Positions 1 through 8,353 of a stretch of 36,369 nt of DNA are shown here, one piece after another. Below the pieces are notes generated by a model. The model searched no databases. It had not been told where the DNA came from and was given only the letters and a program-made list of their open reading frames with translations. The stretch spans positions 1 to 36,369 of the forward strand of contig JADZAQ010000006.1 in assembly GCA_020852555.1 (NCBI GenBank). Reading direction: 5' to 3'. The first letter of the stretch is position 1. Each line of letters begins with the position of its first letter. The position numbers and the translations under genes were made by a program. This stretch comes from Burkholderiales bacterium. Lineage in GTDB: Bacteria > Pseudomonadota > Gammaproteobacteria > Burkholderiales > Casimicrobiaceae.

Positions 1-1
1 C

Positions 2-91
2 ATCGAGGCATTGCCCGACGCCAGTGAATGGCTGGCGATCCGCGATCGCGTGCAGCGCGCGGTGCACGCCGAGGATGACGATCGCGACTGA
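2..91 (+). CDS. C-terminal end of an unidentified protein (partial)
   Basis: An open frame enters from the left edge and stops at TGA 89-91, giving about 29 residues rich in Asp, Glu and Arg and ending in EDDDRD. Codon use matches the GC-rich genes that follow. The stop lies 48 bases before the glycerate kinase start, so the two could share a transcript. The fragment is too short and too generic to assign to a family, and no function is proposed. Confidence 0.45.
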   Translation: MEALPDASEWLAIRDRVQRAVHAEDDDRD

Positions 92-139
92 CGCCCGCGA
101 CGCCCCGGCCACTCCACCACGCGCCCCCTGCCGACCGCC

Positions 140-1351
140 ATGCGCATCGTCCTCGCCCCCGACTCGTTCAAGGGCTCGCTGAGCGCACCGCAGGTCTGCA
201 CCGCGCTCGCGCGCGGCCTCCGGCAGGTCATGCCCGACGCCGAGATCGTCGTGCGACCGATGGCCGACGGCGGCGAAGGTACGCTCGACGCCGTGCTCGC
301 CGCGGCCCCCGCAGGGGCGCGTCGCGAGACCGCGCGCGTCACCGGCGCCGGCGGCGAACCCGTCGACGCCGCGTACGGGGTGCTGGCACACGACGGCACC
401 ACGACGGCGATCATCGAAGCGGCGCAGGTCGTCGGCATCACCGACCAGGCCGCGATGCGCGTATCGGTGCGCGCGCGCTCGACGCAGGGTCTGGGCGAAC
501 TCCTGCGCCACCTCCTCGACCGCGGCATCCGTCGCTTCGTCGTGGGCCTGGGCGGCAGCAGTACCAACGACGGCGGCAGTGGTCTCCTCGCCGCGCTCGG
601 CGCGGAACTCGTCGATGGACGGGGGAAACGCATCGCACCCACTCCCGATGGTCTCGCCGCGCTGGCCCGAATCGCGATGCGCGATGTCGATGCGCGGCTC
701 GCGCATTGCGACATCCGCATTCTGTCGGACGTGAACAATCCGCTGACCGGCACCCTCGGCGCCACCGCGATCTTCGGACCGCAAAAGGGCGTGCAGCCCG
801 ACGAGGTCGCCGCGATCGACGCCACGCTCGCTGCCTTCGCTCGCATCGCGCGGGACGCCTTCGGCCGCGACGTCGCGGACCGGCCGGGCGCGGGCGCCGC
901 GGGTGGCCTGGGCTTCGCCTTCCAACTCCTGGGCGCCACGATGCAATCGGGTGCCGAGGTGGTGGCCGAACAGGTCGGCCTCGATGCCGCGCTCGCCGAT
1001 GCGCAGTGGGCGCTCACCGGCGAAGGACGCAGCGACCGGCAGACGCTGCTGGCCAAGGCGCCGTACGTCGTCGCCCGTCATGCCGCCAAGCACGGCGTCC
1101 CGGTCACGCTCGTCTCGGGCGCGGTCGACCACGGCGCGCTCGATGCCCTGGGCGCTCACTTCGCGGGGTGCTTCGGACTCGCCGACGGCCCGATGGACTT
1201 GGCGGCGTGCATTGCGAATGCCGCGGCGCTTCTCGAAGCGCGCGCCGCGAACCTCGCCCGACTGGTCCTCGCGCATCCCGCGGTGCGATCGCCGCGAAGC
1301 GGATCGATCGGCGCGGCACCCGGCGAGCACGGGTGGCAGCCTGTGGAATAA
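140..1351 (+). CDS. glxK: Glycerate 2-kinase (GlxK/GarK family)
   Basis: Phosphorylates D-glycerate with ATP, the last step that brings glyoxylate-derived carbon into glycolysis. The 403-residue protein opens with the family signature APDSFKGSLSA (residues 6-16), followed by ADGGEGT (42-48) and a GLGGSSTNDGG glycine-rich segment near residue 138. The family is usually about 375-385 residues; the extra 20 or so residues are a Pro/Gly/Ala tail with no recognisable domain. ATG start at 140; no strong ribosome binding site is visible. It is 48 bases before the acyl-CoA ligase and converges on the transporter genes. Because the neighbouring minus-strand genes encode oxalyl-CoA decarboxylase and formyl-CoA transferase, I infer a role in assimilating oxalate carbon through glyoxylate, tartronate semialdehyde and glycerate. 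Other enzymes of that route are not in the window. The family call is firm; glxK versus garK is not resolvable here. Confidence 0.9.
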   Translation: MRIVLAPDSFKGSLSAPQVCTALARGLRQVMPDAEIVVRPMADGGEGTLDAVLAAAPAGARRETARVTGAGGEPVDAAYGVLAHDGTTTAIIEAAQVVGITDQAAMRVSVRARSTQGLGELLRHLLDRGIRRFVVGLGGSSTNDGGSGLLAALGAELVDGRGKRIAPTPDGLAALARIAMRDVDARLAHCDIRILSDVNNPLTGTLGATAIFGPQKGVQPDEVAAIDATLAAFARIARDAFGRDVADRPGAGAAGGLGFAFQLLGATMQSGAEVVAEQVGLDAALADAQWALTGEGRSDRQTLLAKAPYVVARHAAKHGVPVTLVSGAVDHGALDALGAHFAGCFGLADGPMDLAACIANAAALLEARAANLARLVLAHPAVRSPRSGSIGAAPGEHGWQPVE

Positions 1352-1399
1352 TCGGCCGCGTCGCCGACCGGTCGTCGGCTCGCGCGGGCCGACCCCACC

Positions 1400-2896
1400 A
1401 TGGACGCCAATCTCTATTCGCTGATCGAGCGGCACGCGCCACCCGGCGGCAACGAGCCATGCCTCGTCGAACCGGGCGGGCCGGTGGTGCACTACGACGA
1501 CCTTTTCGCGATGTCGGCGCGCGTCGCGCACGCGCTAGTCGCCGCCGGCTGCGAGCCGGGCGACCGGGTCGCCGCGCAGGTGGACAAGCACTGGCACGTG
1601 CTCGCGCTCTACCTCGCGTGCCTGCGCGCGGGGCTCGTCTACCTGCCGCTCAACACCGGCTACCAGCGCAGCGAACTCGAGTATTTCTTCGCCGATGCAA
1701 GGCCGCGCGTCATCGTCTGCCAGCCGGACCGACTCGGTACGATCGCCGCCGGGCAGCGCGCCGCGACCGTGCTGACCCTTGCCGAACTCATGGACCGCGC
1801 CGCGAGCGCGCCTACCGCATTCGCGACGGTGCCGCGCGGCGCCGACGATCTCGCGGCGATCCTCTACACCTCTGGCACGACCGGGCGCTCCAAGGGGGCG
1901 ATGATCACGCACCGCAACCTCGCGTCGAACGCGTTGGCGCTCGTCGCGGAATGGGGCTTCACGCGTGGCGACGTCCTGCTGCACGCACTGCCGATCTACC
2001 ACGTCCACGGGCTCTTCGTGGCGATCCACTGCGTGCTGCTGTCCGGCGCGCGCATGCTGTGGCTGCCCAAGTTCGATGCGCAGGAGGTGACGGCGCTGCT
2101 GCCGCGCGCGACGGTCATGATGGGCGTGCCCACGTTCTACACCCGGCTCCTGGGCGAGCCGGCGTTCGGGCGCGATGCCTGTGCCACGATCCGCCTCTTC
2201 GTTTCGGGCTCGGCGCCGCTGCTCGCCGAGACGTTCGAGGCATTCGAGGCGCGCACCGGCCAGGCGATCCTCGAGCGCTACGGCATGACCGAGGCGGGGA
2301 TGATCACGTCCAATCCGCTCACCGGACCGCGCCGCGCCGGGACCGTGGGAACGCCGCTGCCCGGCATCGAGGTGCGCATCGTCGACGAGCAAGGCACGCC
2401 GTGTGCCGACGAGGCGATCGGCGGCGTCGAGGTCCGCGGCCCCAACATCTTCGCGGGCTACTGGCAGATGCCGGAGAAGACGCGAGCGGAGTTCACCGCC
2501 GACGGCTACTTCAAGACCGGCGACATCGGCCAATGGGTCGACGCCGGCGCCGGGACCCCGTACCTGCGCATCGTCGGCCGCGCCAAGGATCTCATCATCA
2601 CCGGCGGGCTCAACGTCTATCCGAAGGAAATCGAGGAGCGCATCGACGCGCTCGACGGCGTGGTCGAATCGGCGGTCGTCGGTGTCCCCGATGCCGATTT
2701 CGGCGAGGCGGTCGCCGCGGTCGTCGTTCGCCGCGGCGGCGCCGCGCTCACCGAGGCGCAGGTGATCGCCGCCCTCACCGGCGAGATCGCCAGGTTCAAG
2801 GTGCCCAAGCGCGTGATCTTCGTCGACGACCTGCCGCGCAACGCGATGGGCAAGGTGCAGAAGGCCGTGCTGCGCGACCGCTTCGCGGCGCCGTAG
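1400..2896 (+). CDS. AMP-forming acyl-CoA ligase, malonyl-CoA/oxalyl-CoA synthetase-like
   Basis: A 498-residue member of the acyl-adenylate (ANL) superfamily, which activates a carboxylate to the acyl-AMP and then the CoA thioester. Visible motifs are the P-loop YTSGTTGRSKG (156-166), HVHGLF (201-206), MGVPTFYTR (241-249), ERYGMTE (292-298), the hinge region KDLIITGGLNVYPKEIEE and a catalytic-type lysine in MGK at about 485. The HVHGLF, MGVPTFYTR and RYGMTE combination resembles malonyl-CoA synthetase (MatB). Plant oxalyl-CoA synthetase (AAE3) is, to my knowledge, another short-dicarboxylate member of the superfamily. Next to frc and oxc, oxalate is as plausible a substrate as malonate. No malonyl-CoA decarboxylase is present, which would have argued for malonate. 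ATG start; probably co-transcribed with glycerate kinase. Confidence 0.85.
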   Translation: MDANLYSLIERHAPPGGNEPCLVEPGGPVVHYDDLFAMSARVAHALVAAGCEPGDRVAAQVDKHWHVLALYLACLRAGLVYLPLNTGYQRSELEYFFADARPRVIVCQPDRLGTIAAGQRAATVLTLAELMDRAASAPTAFATVPRGADDLAAILYTSGTTGRSKGAMITHRNLASNALALVAEWGFTRGDVLLHALPIYHVHGLFVAIHCVLLSGARMLWLPKFDAQEVTALLPRATVMMGVPTFYTRLLGEPAFGRDACATIRLFVSGSAPLLAETFEAFEARTGQAILERYGMTEAGMITSNPLTGPRRAGTVGTPLPGIEVRIVDEQGTPCADEAIGGVEVRGPNIFAGYWQMPEKTRAEFTADGYFKTGDIGQWVDAGAGTPYLRIVGRAKDLIITGGLNVYPKEIEERIDALDGVVESAVVGVPDADFGEAVAAVVVRRGGAALTEAQVIAALTGEIARFKVPKRVIFVDDLPRNAMGKVQKAVLRDRFAAP

Positions 2897-2908
2897 CGCG
2901 CCGTGCGC

Positions 2909-2927
2909 GGGGGCGCGTTACGCCCCC
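2909..2927. terminator. Hairpin between convergent ligase and tctA genes
   Basis: A perfect 7-bp stem (GGGGGCG / CGCCCCC) with a 5-base loop lies 12 bases after the ligase stop and contains the tctA stop codon of the opposite strand. No long T-run follows on either strand, so intrinsic termination is possible but not secured. A stem at a convergent gene end suits a bidirectional 3'-end element. Confidence 0.4.
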
Positions 2928-4429
2928 TTCACCGCCGACCGGCCACGCGCGCGCTCGCGCAGCGCCGCCATCATCGGCCACAGCAGGATGACGATGCCCA
3001 GCGTGACGATCGACCCGACGAGCCAGTTCGACCAGAACACGCCGAGGTTGCCCGCCGACAGCAGCATCGACTGGCGGAACGCCGTTTCCGCCATGTCGCC
3101 CAGCACCAGCGCCAGCACGAACGGCGCGAGCGGGTACTTCAGCTTCTTGAAGACGTAGCCGACGCCGCCGAACACCACCATCATCACCACGTCGAACATG
3201 TTGTTGTGGACCGTGTACGCACCGATCGCGCAGATCACGACGATGACCGGCGCGATGATCGCGAACGGAATGCGCAGGATCGACGCCCACCAGGGCACGG
3301 TGGTGAGCACGACGATGAGGCCGACGACGTTGCCGAGATACATCGAGGCGATGAGGCCCCACACGAAGTCCTTCTTCTCGACGAAGAGGAGCGGGCCCGG
3401 CTGCAAACCCCAGATGAGCAGCCCCCCCAGGAGCACCGCCGCGGTCGGCGAGCCGGGAATGCCCAGCGTCAGCATCGGCAGCAGCGCGCTCGTGCCTGCC
3501 GCGTGAGCGGCGGTTTCCGGCGCCACGACGCCTTCGATCTCGCCGTCGCCGAACTTCTCCTTCCGCTTGGCGAAGCGGCGCGCCATGCCGTAGCTCATGA
3601 ACGACGCCGGCGTGGCGCCGCCCGGGGTGATGCCCATCCAGCAGCCGATGAGACAGGAACGCAACGACGTGGCCCAGTAACGCGGCAGCTCGGCCCACGT
3701 CTTCAGCACGACCTTGGGATCGATGCGGCCGTGCTTGCCCTTGAAGGAAAGGCCCTCTTCCATGGTGAGGAAGATCTCGCCGAGGCCGAAGAGGCCGATC
3801 ACCGCGATGAGGAAGTCGAATCCCTGCAGGAGCGCCGGCATGCCGTAGGTCATGCGCAGCGTGCCGGTCACCGTGTCGATGCCGACCGCCGCGAGCGCGA
3901 AGCCGATCATCATCGAGGCGATCGTCTTCACCGGCGGCTCGCGGCCCATGCCCACGAAGCTCGCGAAGGTGAGGAACTGGATCGCGAAGTACTCGGGTGG
4001 CCCGAACTGCAGAGCGAACTTGGCGACGAGGGGCGCCAGGAACGTGATGAGCACGATGGCGAAGAAAGCGCCGACGAACGACGACGTGAACGCCGCGGTG
4101 AGCGCCTCGCCGGCCCGGCCCTTCTGCGCCATCGGATAGCCGTCGAACGTCGTCGCCACCGACCACGGCTCCCCCGGGATGTTGAACAGGATCGAGGTGA
4201 TCGCCCCGCCGAACAGCGCGCCCCAGTAGATGCACGACAGCATGATGATCGCCGAGGTCGGCGGCATCGAGAACGTCAGGGGCAGGAGGATCGCGATCCC
4301 GTTGGCGCCGCCCAGTCCGGGCAGCACCCCGATCAGCACGCCGAGCAGGATGCCGACGAGCATGAAGAGCACGTTCTTCCAGCTCAGCGCGACCGCGAAG
4401 CCGTGCATCAGGTTGCCGATGTCTTCCAC
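2918..4429 (-). CDS. tctA: Tripartite tricarboxylate transporter, large permease TctA
   Basis: The 503-residue large membrane subunit of a TTT-family secondary importer, expected in the inner membrane with about twelve segments. The N-terminal half shows the family glycine-rich stretch GVLPGLGGANGIAILLPL near residues 36-53, and later the repeat-like PGGATPASFMSYGMA and TLGIPGSPTAAVLLGGLLIWG segments. Length is typical for TctA. The start is GTG at 4429, preceded by GAGGG with five bases of spacing. It is last in a tctC-tctB-tctA series, 84 bases after tctB. TTT systems move citrate, tartrate, tricarballylate and other carboxylates using a periplasmic binding protein. The neighbouring oxalate genes suggest a small dicarboxylate such as oxalate, which is inference. 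Confidence 0.95.
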   Translation of the reverse strand: MEDIGNLMHGFAVALSWKNVLFMLVGILLGVLIGVLPGLGGANGIAILLPLTFSMPPTSAIIMLSCIYWGALFGGAITSILFNIPGEPWSVATTFDGYPMAQKGRAGEALTAAFTSSFVGAFFAIVLITFLAPLVAKFALQFGPPEYFAIQFLTFASFVGMGREPPVKTIASMMIGFALAAVGIDTVTGTLRMTYGMPALLQGFDFLIAVIGLFGLGEIFLTMEEGLSFKGKHGRIDPKVVLKTWAELPRYWATSLRSCLIGCWMGITPGGATPASFMSYGMARRFAKRKEKFGDGEIEGVVAPETAAHAAGTSALLPMLTLGIPGSPTAAVLLGGLLIWGLQPGPLLFVEKKDFVWGLIASMYLGNVVGLIVVLTTVPWWASILRIPFAIIAPVIVVICAIGAYTVHNNMFDVVMMVVFGGVGYVFKKLKYPLAPFVLALVLGDMAETAFRQSMLLSAGNLGVFWSNWLVGSIVTLGIVILLWPMMAALRERARGRSAVKGA

Positions 4430-4513
4430 GCCAATCCCTCGTCAATACCGGTGCACGACGCGCATCACCGAATCAATGGAGCCCGATTGCGCCGAGCGCG
4501 CGATCCGCGGTTG

Positions 4514-5026
4514 CTAGTACCCGAGCAGGTTCTCGAGCGGCCCCTTGGGCAGCGGCACGAGGAACCAGATCTCGAACAGGACGAACATCACGAACGGCAC
4601 GCCGACGCTCACCAGCAACGTGGGAAACCACCGGTACTTGCCCTGGAACAGCATGAAGCCGGCGATGAAGATCGCCGACGACACGTAGATGCCGATGAAG
4701 CTGATCAGGATCACGTAGCCGATGGTCGGCAGCAGCATCGTCAGCACTGGCCGGAAATCGTGCAGGGTCACGAAGACCTTGTCCGCATCCTGCCGCCAGC
4801 GTCGCAGTTGCTGGAAGACGACCCAGGCGCCGCAGCCGATCAGGATCCAGCCGATGATGTTGGGAAAGTACCCCGACTGCGGGCCGTCGTCGGCCCATGC
4901 CGCGCCCACGCGGTGACTGTCGGTCACCGCGAGGACGCCAAGAAGGGCGATGAGCAGGCCCACCGCCACCTCCATCCACCGGGTCTCGATCACGCCACCC
5001 GGCGACGCGCCGTTCTTCTCGGCCAT
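4514..5026 (-). CDS. tctB: Tripartite tricarboxylate transporter, small permease TctB
   Basis: A 170-residue, four-segment hydrophobic protein matching the small membrane subunit of TTT transporters. Hydrophobic stretches lie at about 18-35, 54-72, 92-122 and 130-160. The PQSGYFPNIIGWILIGCGA region after the first segment is the usual TctB pattern of an extracytoplasmic loop with Gly/Tyr/Phe-Pro before helix 2. The gene begins 7 bases after the tctC stop and is followed by tctA, so the three subunits are very likely co-translated in the order binding protein, small permease, large permease. The sequence is weakly conserved in this family, so the call rests on size, topology and context together. 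Confidence 0.92.
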   Translation of the reverse strand: MAEKNGASPGGVIETRWMEVAVGLLIALLGVLAVTDSHRVGAAWADDGPQSGYFPNIIGWILIGCGAWVVFQQLRRWRQDADKVFVTLHDFRPVLTMLLPTIGYVILISFIGIYVSSAIFIAGFMLFQGKYRWFPTLLVSVGVPFVMFVLFEIWFLVPLPKGPLENLLGY

Positions 5027-5033
5027 GGCGCGC

Positions 5034-6038
5034 CTACTTGGCGATGAATCCCGCGTCCTGCATGAGCTGCTTGTGCACCTTCTCGGCGTTCGCGACCCAG
5101 TCCGCGTACTCCTTGCCGGTCATGAAGGTGTTCTTGAAGGCGGCATCCTCGGTGAACTTCTTCCACTCGGGCGTCTCACGCACCTTCTTGAAGAGGTCGA
5201 CGTAGAAGTTGACCTGGTCCGGCGTGACGCCCGGCGGCATGAAGATCCCGCGCAGCATCAGATATTCAACGTCGAGCCCCTGCGATTTGCAGGTCGGGAT
5301 GTCGCCCCAGGCGTGCGTCGCGGTCACCTTCGTGGTGTACGCCATCGGCTGGCTGTCGAAGACGCACAGCGGCCGCAGCGCGCCCGAGCGCCAGTGCGCG
5401 ACCGCCTCGATCGGGTTGTTGACCGTCGAGTCGACGTGCTTGCCGACCAGTTGCACCGCGACGTCACCGCCGCCCTTGAAGGGCACGTACGTCATCTTCT
5501 TGCCGGTCGCCTTGTCGATCGCCACCGTGATGATCTGGTCTTCCTGCTTGCTGCCGGTGCCGGCCATCTTGAATTTGCCGTTGTCGCCGGCCTTGATCGC
5601 CGCCATGTACTCGGCCGTCGTCTTGTACGGCGACTCGGCGTTGACCCACAGCACGAACTCGTCGAGCGCGAGCATCGCGACCGGCGTCAGGTCCTTCCAG
5701 TTGAACGGCACGCCGGTGGCGAGCGGCGTCGTGAAGAGATTGGAGAGCGTGATGATGATCTTGTTGGCATCGCCCTTCGCGTTCTTCACCTCGAGGAAGC
5801 CTTCGGCACCCGCACCGCCCGACTTGTTGACGACGATGATCGGCTGCTTCATCAGGTTGTTCTTGGCGACGACGCCCTGGATGAAGCGGGCCATCTGGTC
5901 GGCGCCACCCCCGGTGCCCGCCGGCACGATGAACTCCACGGGCTTGGTCGGTTCCCATGCCGCGAGCGCCGGGAAGGCGGCGGCAACGGCAACGGCAAGG
6001 CCGGTAGCAACGACACTGCGGCGCAAGATGCTCTTCAT
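5034..6038 (-). CDS. tctC: TTT-family periplasmic substrate-binding protein TctC
   Basis: A 334-residue extracytoplasmic solute receptor (Bug/TctC family). The ATG at 6038 is chosen because AGGAGG sits six bases upstream; an open frame continues further 5' but lacks secretion features. The N-terminus MKSILRRSVV plus a hydrophobic, Ala-rich run ending near ALAAW is a Sec signal peptide of about 27 residues. Mature-protein features include PVEFIVPAGTGGGADQMAR, the TctC ligand-loop region, and VVNKSGGAGAEGF. It delivers the carboxylate to TctAB. Bug proteins are abundant in betaproteobacteria and their ligands cannot be read from sequence. Clustering with frc, oxc and an acyl-CoA synthetase points to oxalate or a related C2-C4 dicarboxylate. 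Confidence 0.94.
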   Translation of the reverse strand: MKSILRRSVVATGLAVAVAAAFPALAAWEPTKPVEFIVPAGTGGGADQMARFIQGVVAKNNLMKQPIIVVNKSGGAGAEGFLEVKNAKGDANKIIITLSNLFTTPLATGVPFNWKDLTPVAMLALDEFVLWVNAESPYKTTAEYMAAIKAGDNGKFKMAGTGSKQEDQIITVAIDKATGKKMTYVPFKGGGDVAVQLVGKHVDSTVNNPIEAVAHWRSGALRPLCVFDSQPMAYTTKVTATHAWGDIPTCKSQGLDVEYLMLRGIFMPPGVTPDQVNFYVDLFKKVRETPEWKKFTEDAAFKNTFMTGKEYADWVANAEKVHKQLMQDAGFIAK

Positions 6039-6118
6039 TTGATTCCTCCTGAAAGCTGACGAGATTGCATGCGGCTCTCGCTGGCCCGCTTCACTTCTGC
6101 ACTGTACCCCAGAACCAC

Positions 6119-6143
6119 GCGTGCGAGTTCTTCCATCGCACGC
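6119..6143. other. Intercistronic hairpin between acyl-CoA synthetase and tctC
   Basis: An 8-bp perfect inverted repeat (GCGTGCGA / TCGCACGC) with a 9-base loop lies 13 bases after the synthetase stop, in the 118-base gap before tctC. There is no U-tract. On the minus strand it could be a partial terminator, or a processing or stability stem that adjusts expression of the binding protein relative to the enzymes. Confidence 0.35.
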
Positions 6144-6156
6144 GCCACCGAGCCGA

Positions 6157-8289
6157 TTACTTGATGAGACCGGCACCCCGCGCCCATCGATACTTCGCCG
6201 CGAGCACCATCACCGGCATCTCGGTCGAATACGGATACGCGGGGATGCCGTGATCGAACAGGTACTCGGCCGCCTCCTCGACCTCGACGTCGCCGGCGAG
6301 CGATACCGTGATCGGCTTGGCGATGCCTTTCGCGCGGAATTCCTCGACGACCTCGGCCACGAGCTTCGCGAAGACCATCGGCGGCGTCACGATCGTGTGC
6401 CAGTAGCCCAGCACCAGCGAGTGGATGCGCGGATCCTCGAGACCGAGGCGGATCGTGTTCTGGTAGGTCTTCGGCGGCTCGCCACCGGTGATGTCGACGG
6501 GATTGCCGGCAGCGCCGAACGGCGGGATGAACTTGCGGAATGCCGCATCGAGATCCGCCGGCATCGCCATCAGCTTCAGGTCGTTGTCGACGCACGCATC
6601 GGACAGCAGAACGCCGGACCCGCCGGCGCCGGTGATGATGACCACGTTCTCGCCCTTCGGCGTGGGCAGCTTGGGGATCGCGCGCGCGTACTCGAGCATC
6701 TCGCGCAGCGCCTTGGCGCGGATCACGCCCGACTGGCGCAGCACGTCGTCGTAGATCTTGTCGTTGCCGGCGAGCGCGCCGGTGTGCGAGCTCGCCGCCT
6801 TCGCGCCCATCGCGGTGCGCCCGGCCTTGAGAACCACGATCGGCTTCTTCTTCGACACCCGCTTCGCCACCTCGGCGAAGCTGCGGCCGTCCTTCAGGTC
6901 CTCGCAGTGCTGCACGATGATGTGCGTGTTGTCGTCCTGCTCGAAGAAGGTAAGCAGGTCGTCCTCGTCGATGTCCGACTTGTTACCCAAGCCCACGATC
7001 GCCGATACGCCCATCTTCGCCGAGCGGGAGAAGCCGATGATCGCCATGCCGATGCCGCCCGACTGCGACGACAAGGCGGCGTGCCCCTTGTAGTCGTACG
7101 CCGTGCAGAACGTCGCGCAGAGGTTCTTCCACGTGTAGTAGAAGCCGTAGATGTTGGGACCCATGAGCCGCACGCCGTACTTGCGACCGATCGCCTGGAT
7201 CTCCTCCTGGCCCTCGACGTTGCCCGTCTCGGCGAAGCCCGACGGGATGAGCACCGCTCCCGGGATCTTCTTTTCGCCGCACTCGGTGAGCGCCGCCGCG
7301 ACGAACTTCGCGGGAATCGCGAACACCGCGACGTCGACGACGCCGGGGATGTCCTTGACGCTCTTGTACGCCTTCAGCCCCATGATCTCGTCGGCGGACG
7401 GATTGATCGGGTAGATCTTCCCCTGGTAGCCGCCGTTGATGAGGTTCTTCATCACCGAGTTGCCGATCTTGCCGGCCTCGCTCGAGGCGCCGATCACCGC
7501 CACCGCATCGGGCTTCATGATGCGGTTCATGTCACGCACGATGTCGTCGTGCTTCGGCCGGTAGCGCGCCGGCGCCGGATTCCAGTCGCAAACGATGCGC
7601 ACGTCGGCGGCGGTCGCGCCGTTCTTCGTCGCGAACACCGGATTGAGGTCCATCTCCGCGATCTCGGGGAAGTCGGCGACGAGCTGCGATACGTTCTCGA
7701 TGAGGCCCGCGAGCGCGTCGCGGCTCACCGGGTCGGCGCCGCGCACACCCTTCAGGATGTCGCCGGCCTGGATGCCATCGAGCATCGAGAGCGCATCCTC
7801 CTTGGTCGCCGGGGCGAGCCGGAACGTGATGTCCTTCAACACCTCGACGAGCACGCCGCCCAAGCCGAAGGCGACGAGCTTGCCGAATGACGGGTCGGTG
7901 ACGGCGCCGATGATCACTTCTTGCCCGCCGGAGAGCATCTGCTGAACCTGGACGCCGAGGAGGTTCGCCTTCGCATCGTACTTCTTCGCGTTGGCCATGA
8001 TGGTGGCGAAACCCTTCTCGGCCTCTTCTGCCGTCCTCACGCCGACCAGCACGCCCCCCGCTTCGGTCTTGTGGAGGATTTCGGGCGAGACGATCTTCAG
8101 CACGACCGGAAAACCCATGCCGGAGGCGAGCTTCGCCGCTTCCGCCGCCGATGTAGCGACCCCCTCCTTCGGTACCGGGATGCCGTAGGCGTCGCACACG
8201 CCCTTGCCTTCGGGCGCGGTGAGCGACGTGCGTCCCGACGCCTTCACGGCATCGAGGATCTTGCGGACTGCGTTCTTGTCGTGGGCCAT
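6157..8289 (-). CDS. NDP-forming acyl-CoA synthetase with ATP-grasp domain first
   Basis: A 710-residue fused acyl-CoA synthetase of the acetyl-CoA synthetase (ADP-forming)/succinyl-CoA ligase superfamily, which makes acyl-CoA from acid, CoA and a nucleoside triphosphate through a phosphohistidine. Domain order is unusual: an ATP-grasp (beta-type) unit at about 10-235, with LKIVSPEILHKTEAGGV at 64-80, then a CoA-binding Rossmann unit at about 255-350 (AVIGASSEAGKIGNS), then the succinyl-CoA-ligase-like part with SSHTGALAG, whose His502 is the expected phosphorylated residue. Most fused bacterial members have the CoA-binding half first. ATG at 8289 has GAGGAA upstream. It sits 64 bases after frc and 118 before tctC. 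Its substrate is not readable; oxalate, formate or acetate are candidates. It could prime the frc/oxc cycle by making oxalyl-CoA or formyl-CoA. Confidence 0.9.
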   Translation of the reverse strand: MAHDKNAVRKILDAVKASGRTSLTAPEGKGVCDAYGIPVPKEGVATSAAEAAKLASGMGFPVVLKIVSPEILHKTEAGGVLVGVRTAEEAEKGFATIMANAKKYDAKANLLGVQVQQMLSGGQEVIIGAVTDPSFGKLVAFGLGGVLVEVLKDITFRLAPATKEDALSMLDGIQAGDILKGVRGADPVSRDALAGLIENVSQLVADFPEIAEMDLNPVFATKNGATAADVRIVCDWNPAPARYRPKHDDIVRDMNRIMKPDAVAVIGASSEAGKIGNSVMKNLINGGYQGKIYPINPSADEIMGLKAYKSVKDIPGVVDVAVFAIPAKFVAAALTECGEKKIPGAVLIPSGFAETGNVEGQEEIQAIGRKYGVRLMGPNIYGFYYTWKNLCATFCTAYDYKGHAALSSQSGGIGMAIIGFSRSAKMGVSAIVGLGNKSDIDEDDLLTFFEQDDNTHIIVQHCEDLKDGRSFAEVAKRVSKKKPIVVLKAGRTAMGAKAASSHTGALAGNDKIYDDVLRQSGVIRAKALREMLEYARAIPKLPTPKGENVVIITGAGGSGVLLSDACVDNDLKLMAMPADLDAAFRKFIPPFGAAGNPVDITGGEPPKTYQNTIRLGLEDPRIHSLVLGYWHTIVTPPMVFAKLVAEVVEEFRAKGIAKPITVSLAGDVEVEEAAEYLFDHGIPAYPYSTEMPVMVLAAKYRWARGAGLIK

Positions 8290-8353
8290 TTCGATTTCCT
8301 CGCTAGCTTCGTTGCGTCGGCGTTATTGGGTCGAGCGGCGTGGTCGCGCCGCG

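Noticed and set aside
706-2991. 761-residue Arg-rich frame over glycerate kinase and the ligase
   Set aside because: It is a frame shadow of two well-identified genes on the same strand.
2903-5047. 714-residue plus-strand open frame, rich in His, Arg and Asp
   Set aside because: It is antisense to tctA and tctB, which have clear family motifs and typical lengths. Its composition is a GC-codon mirror and shows no domain.
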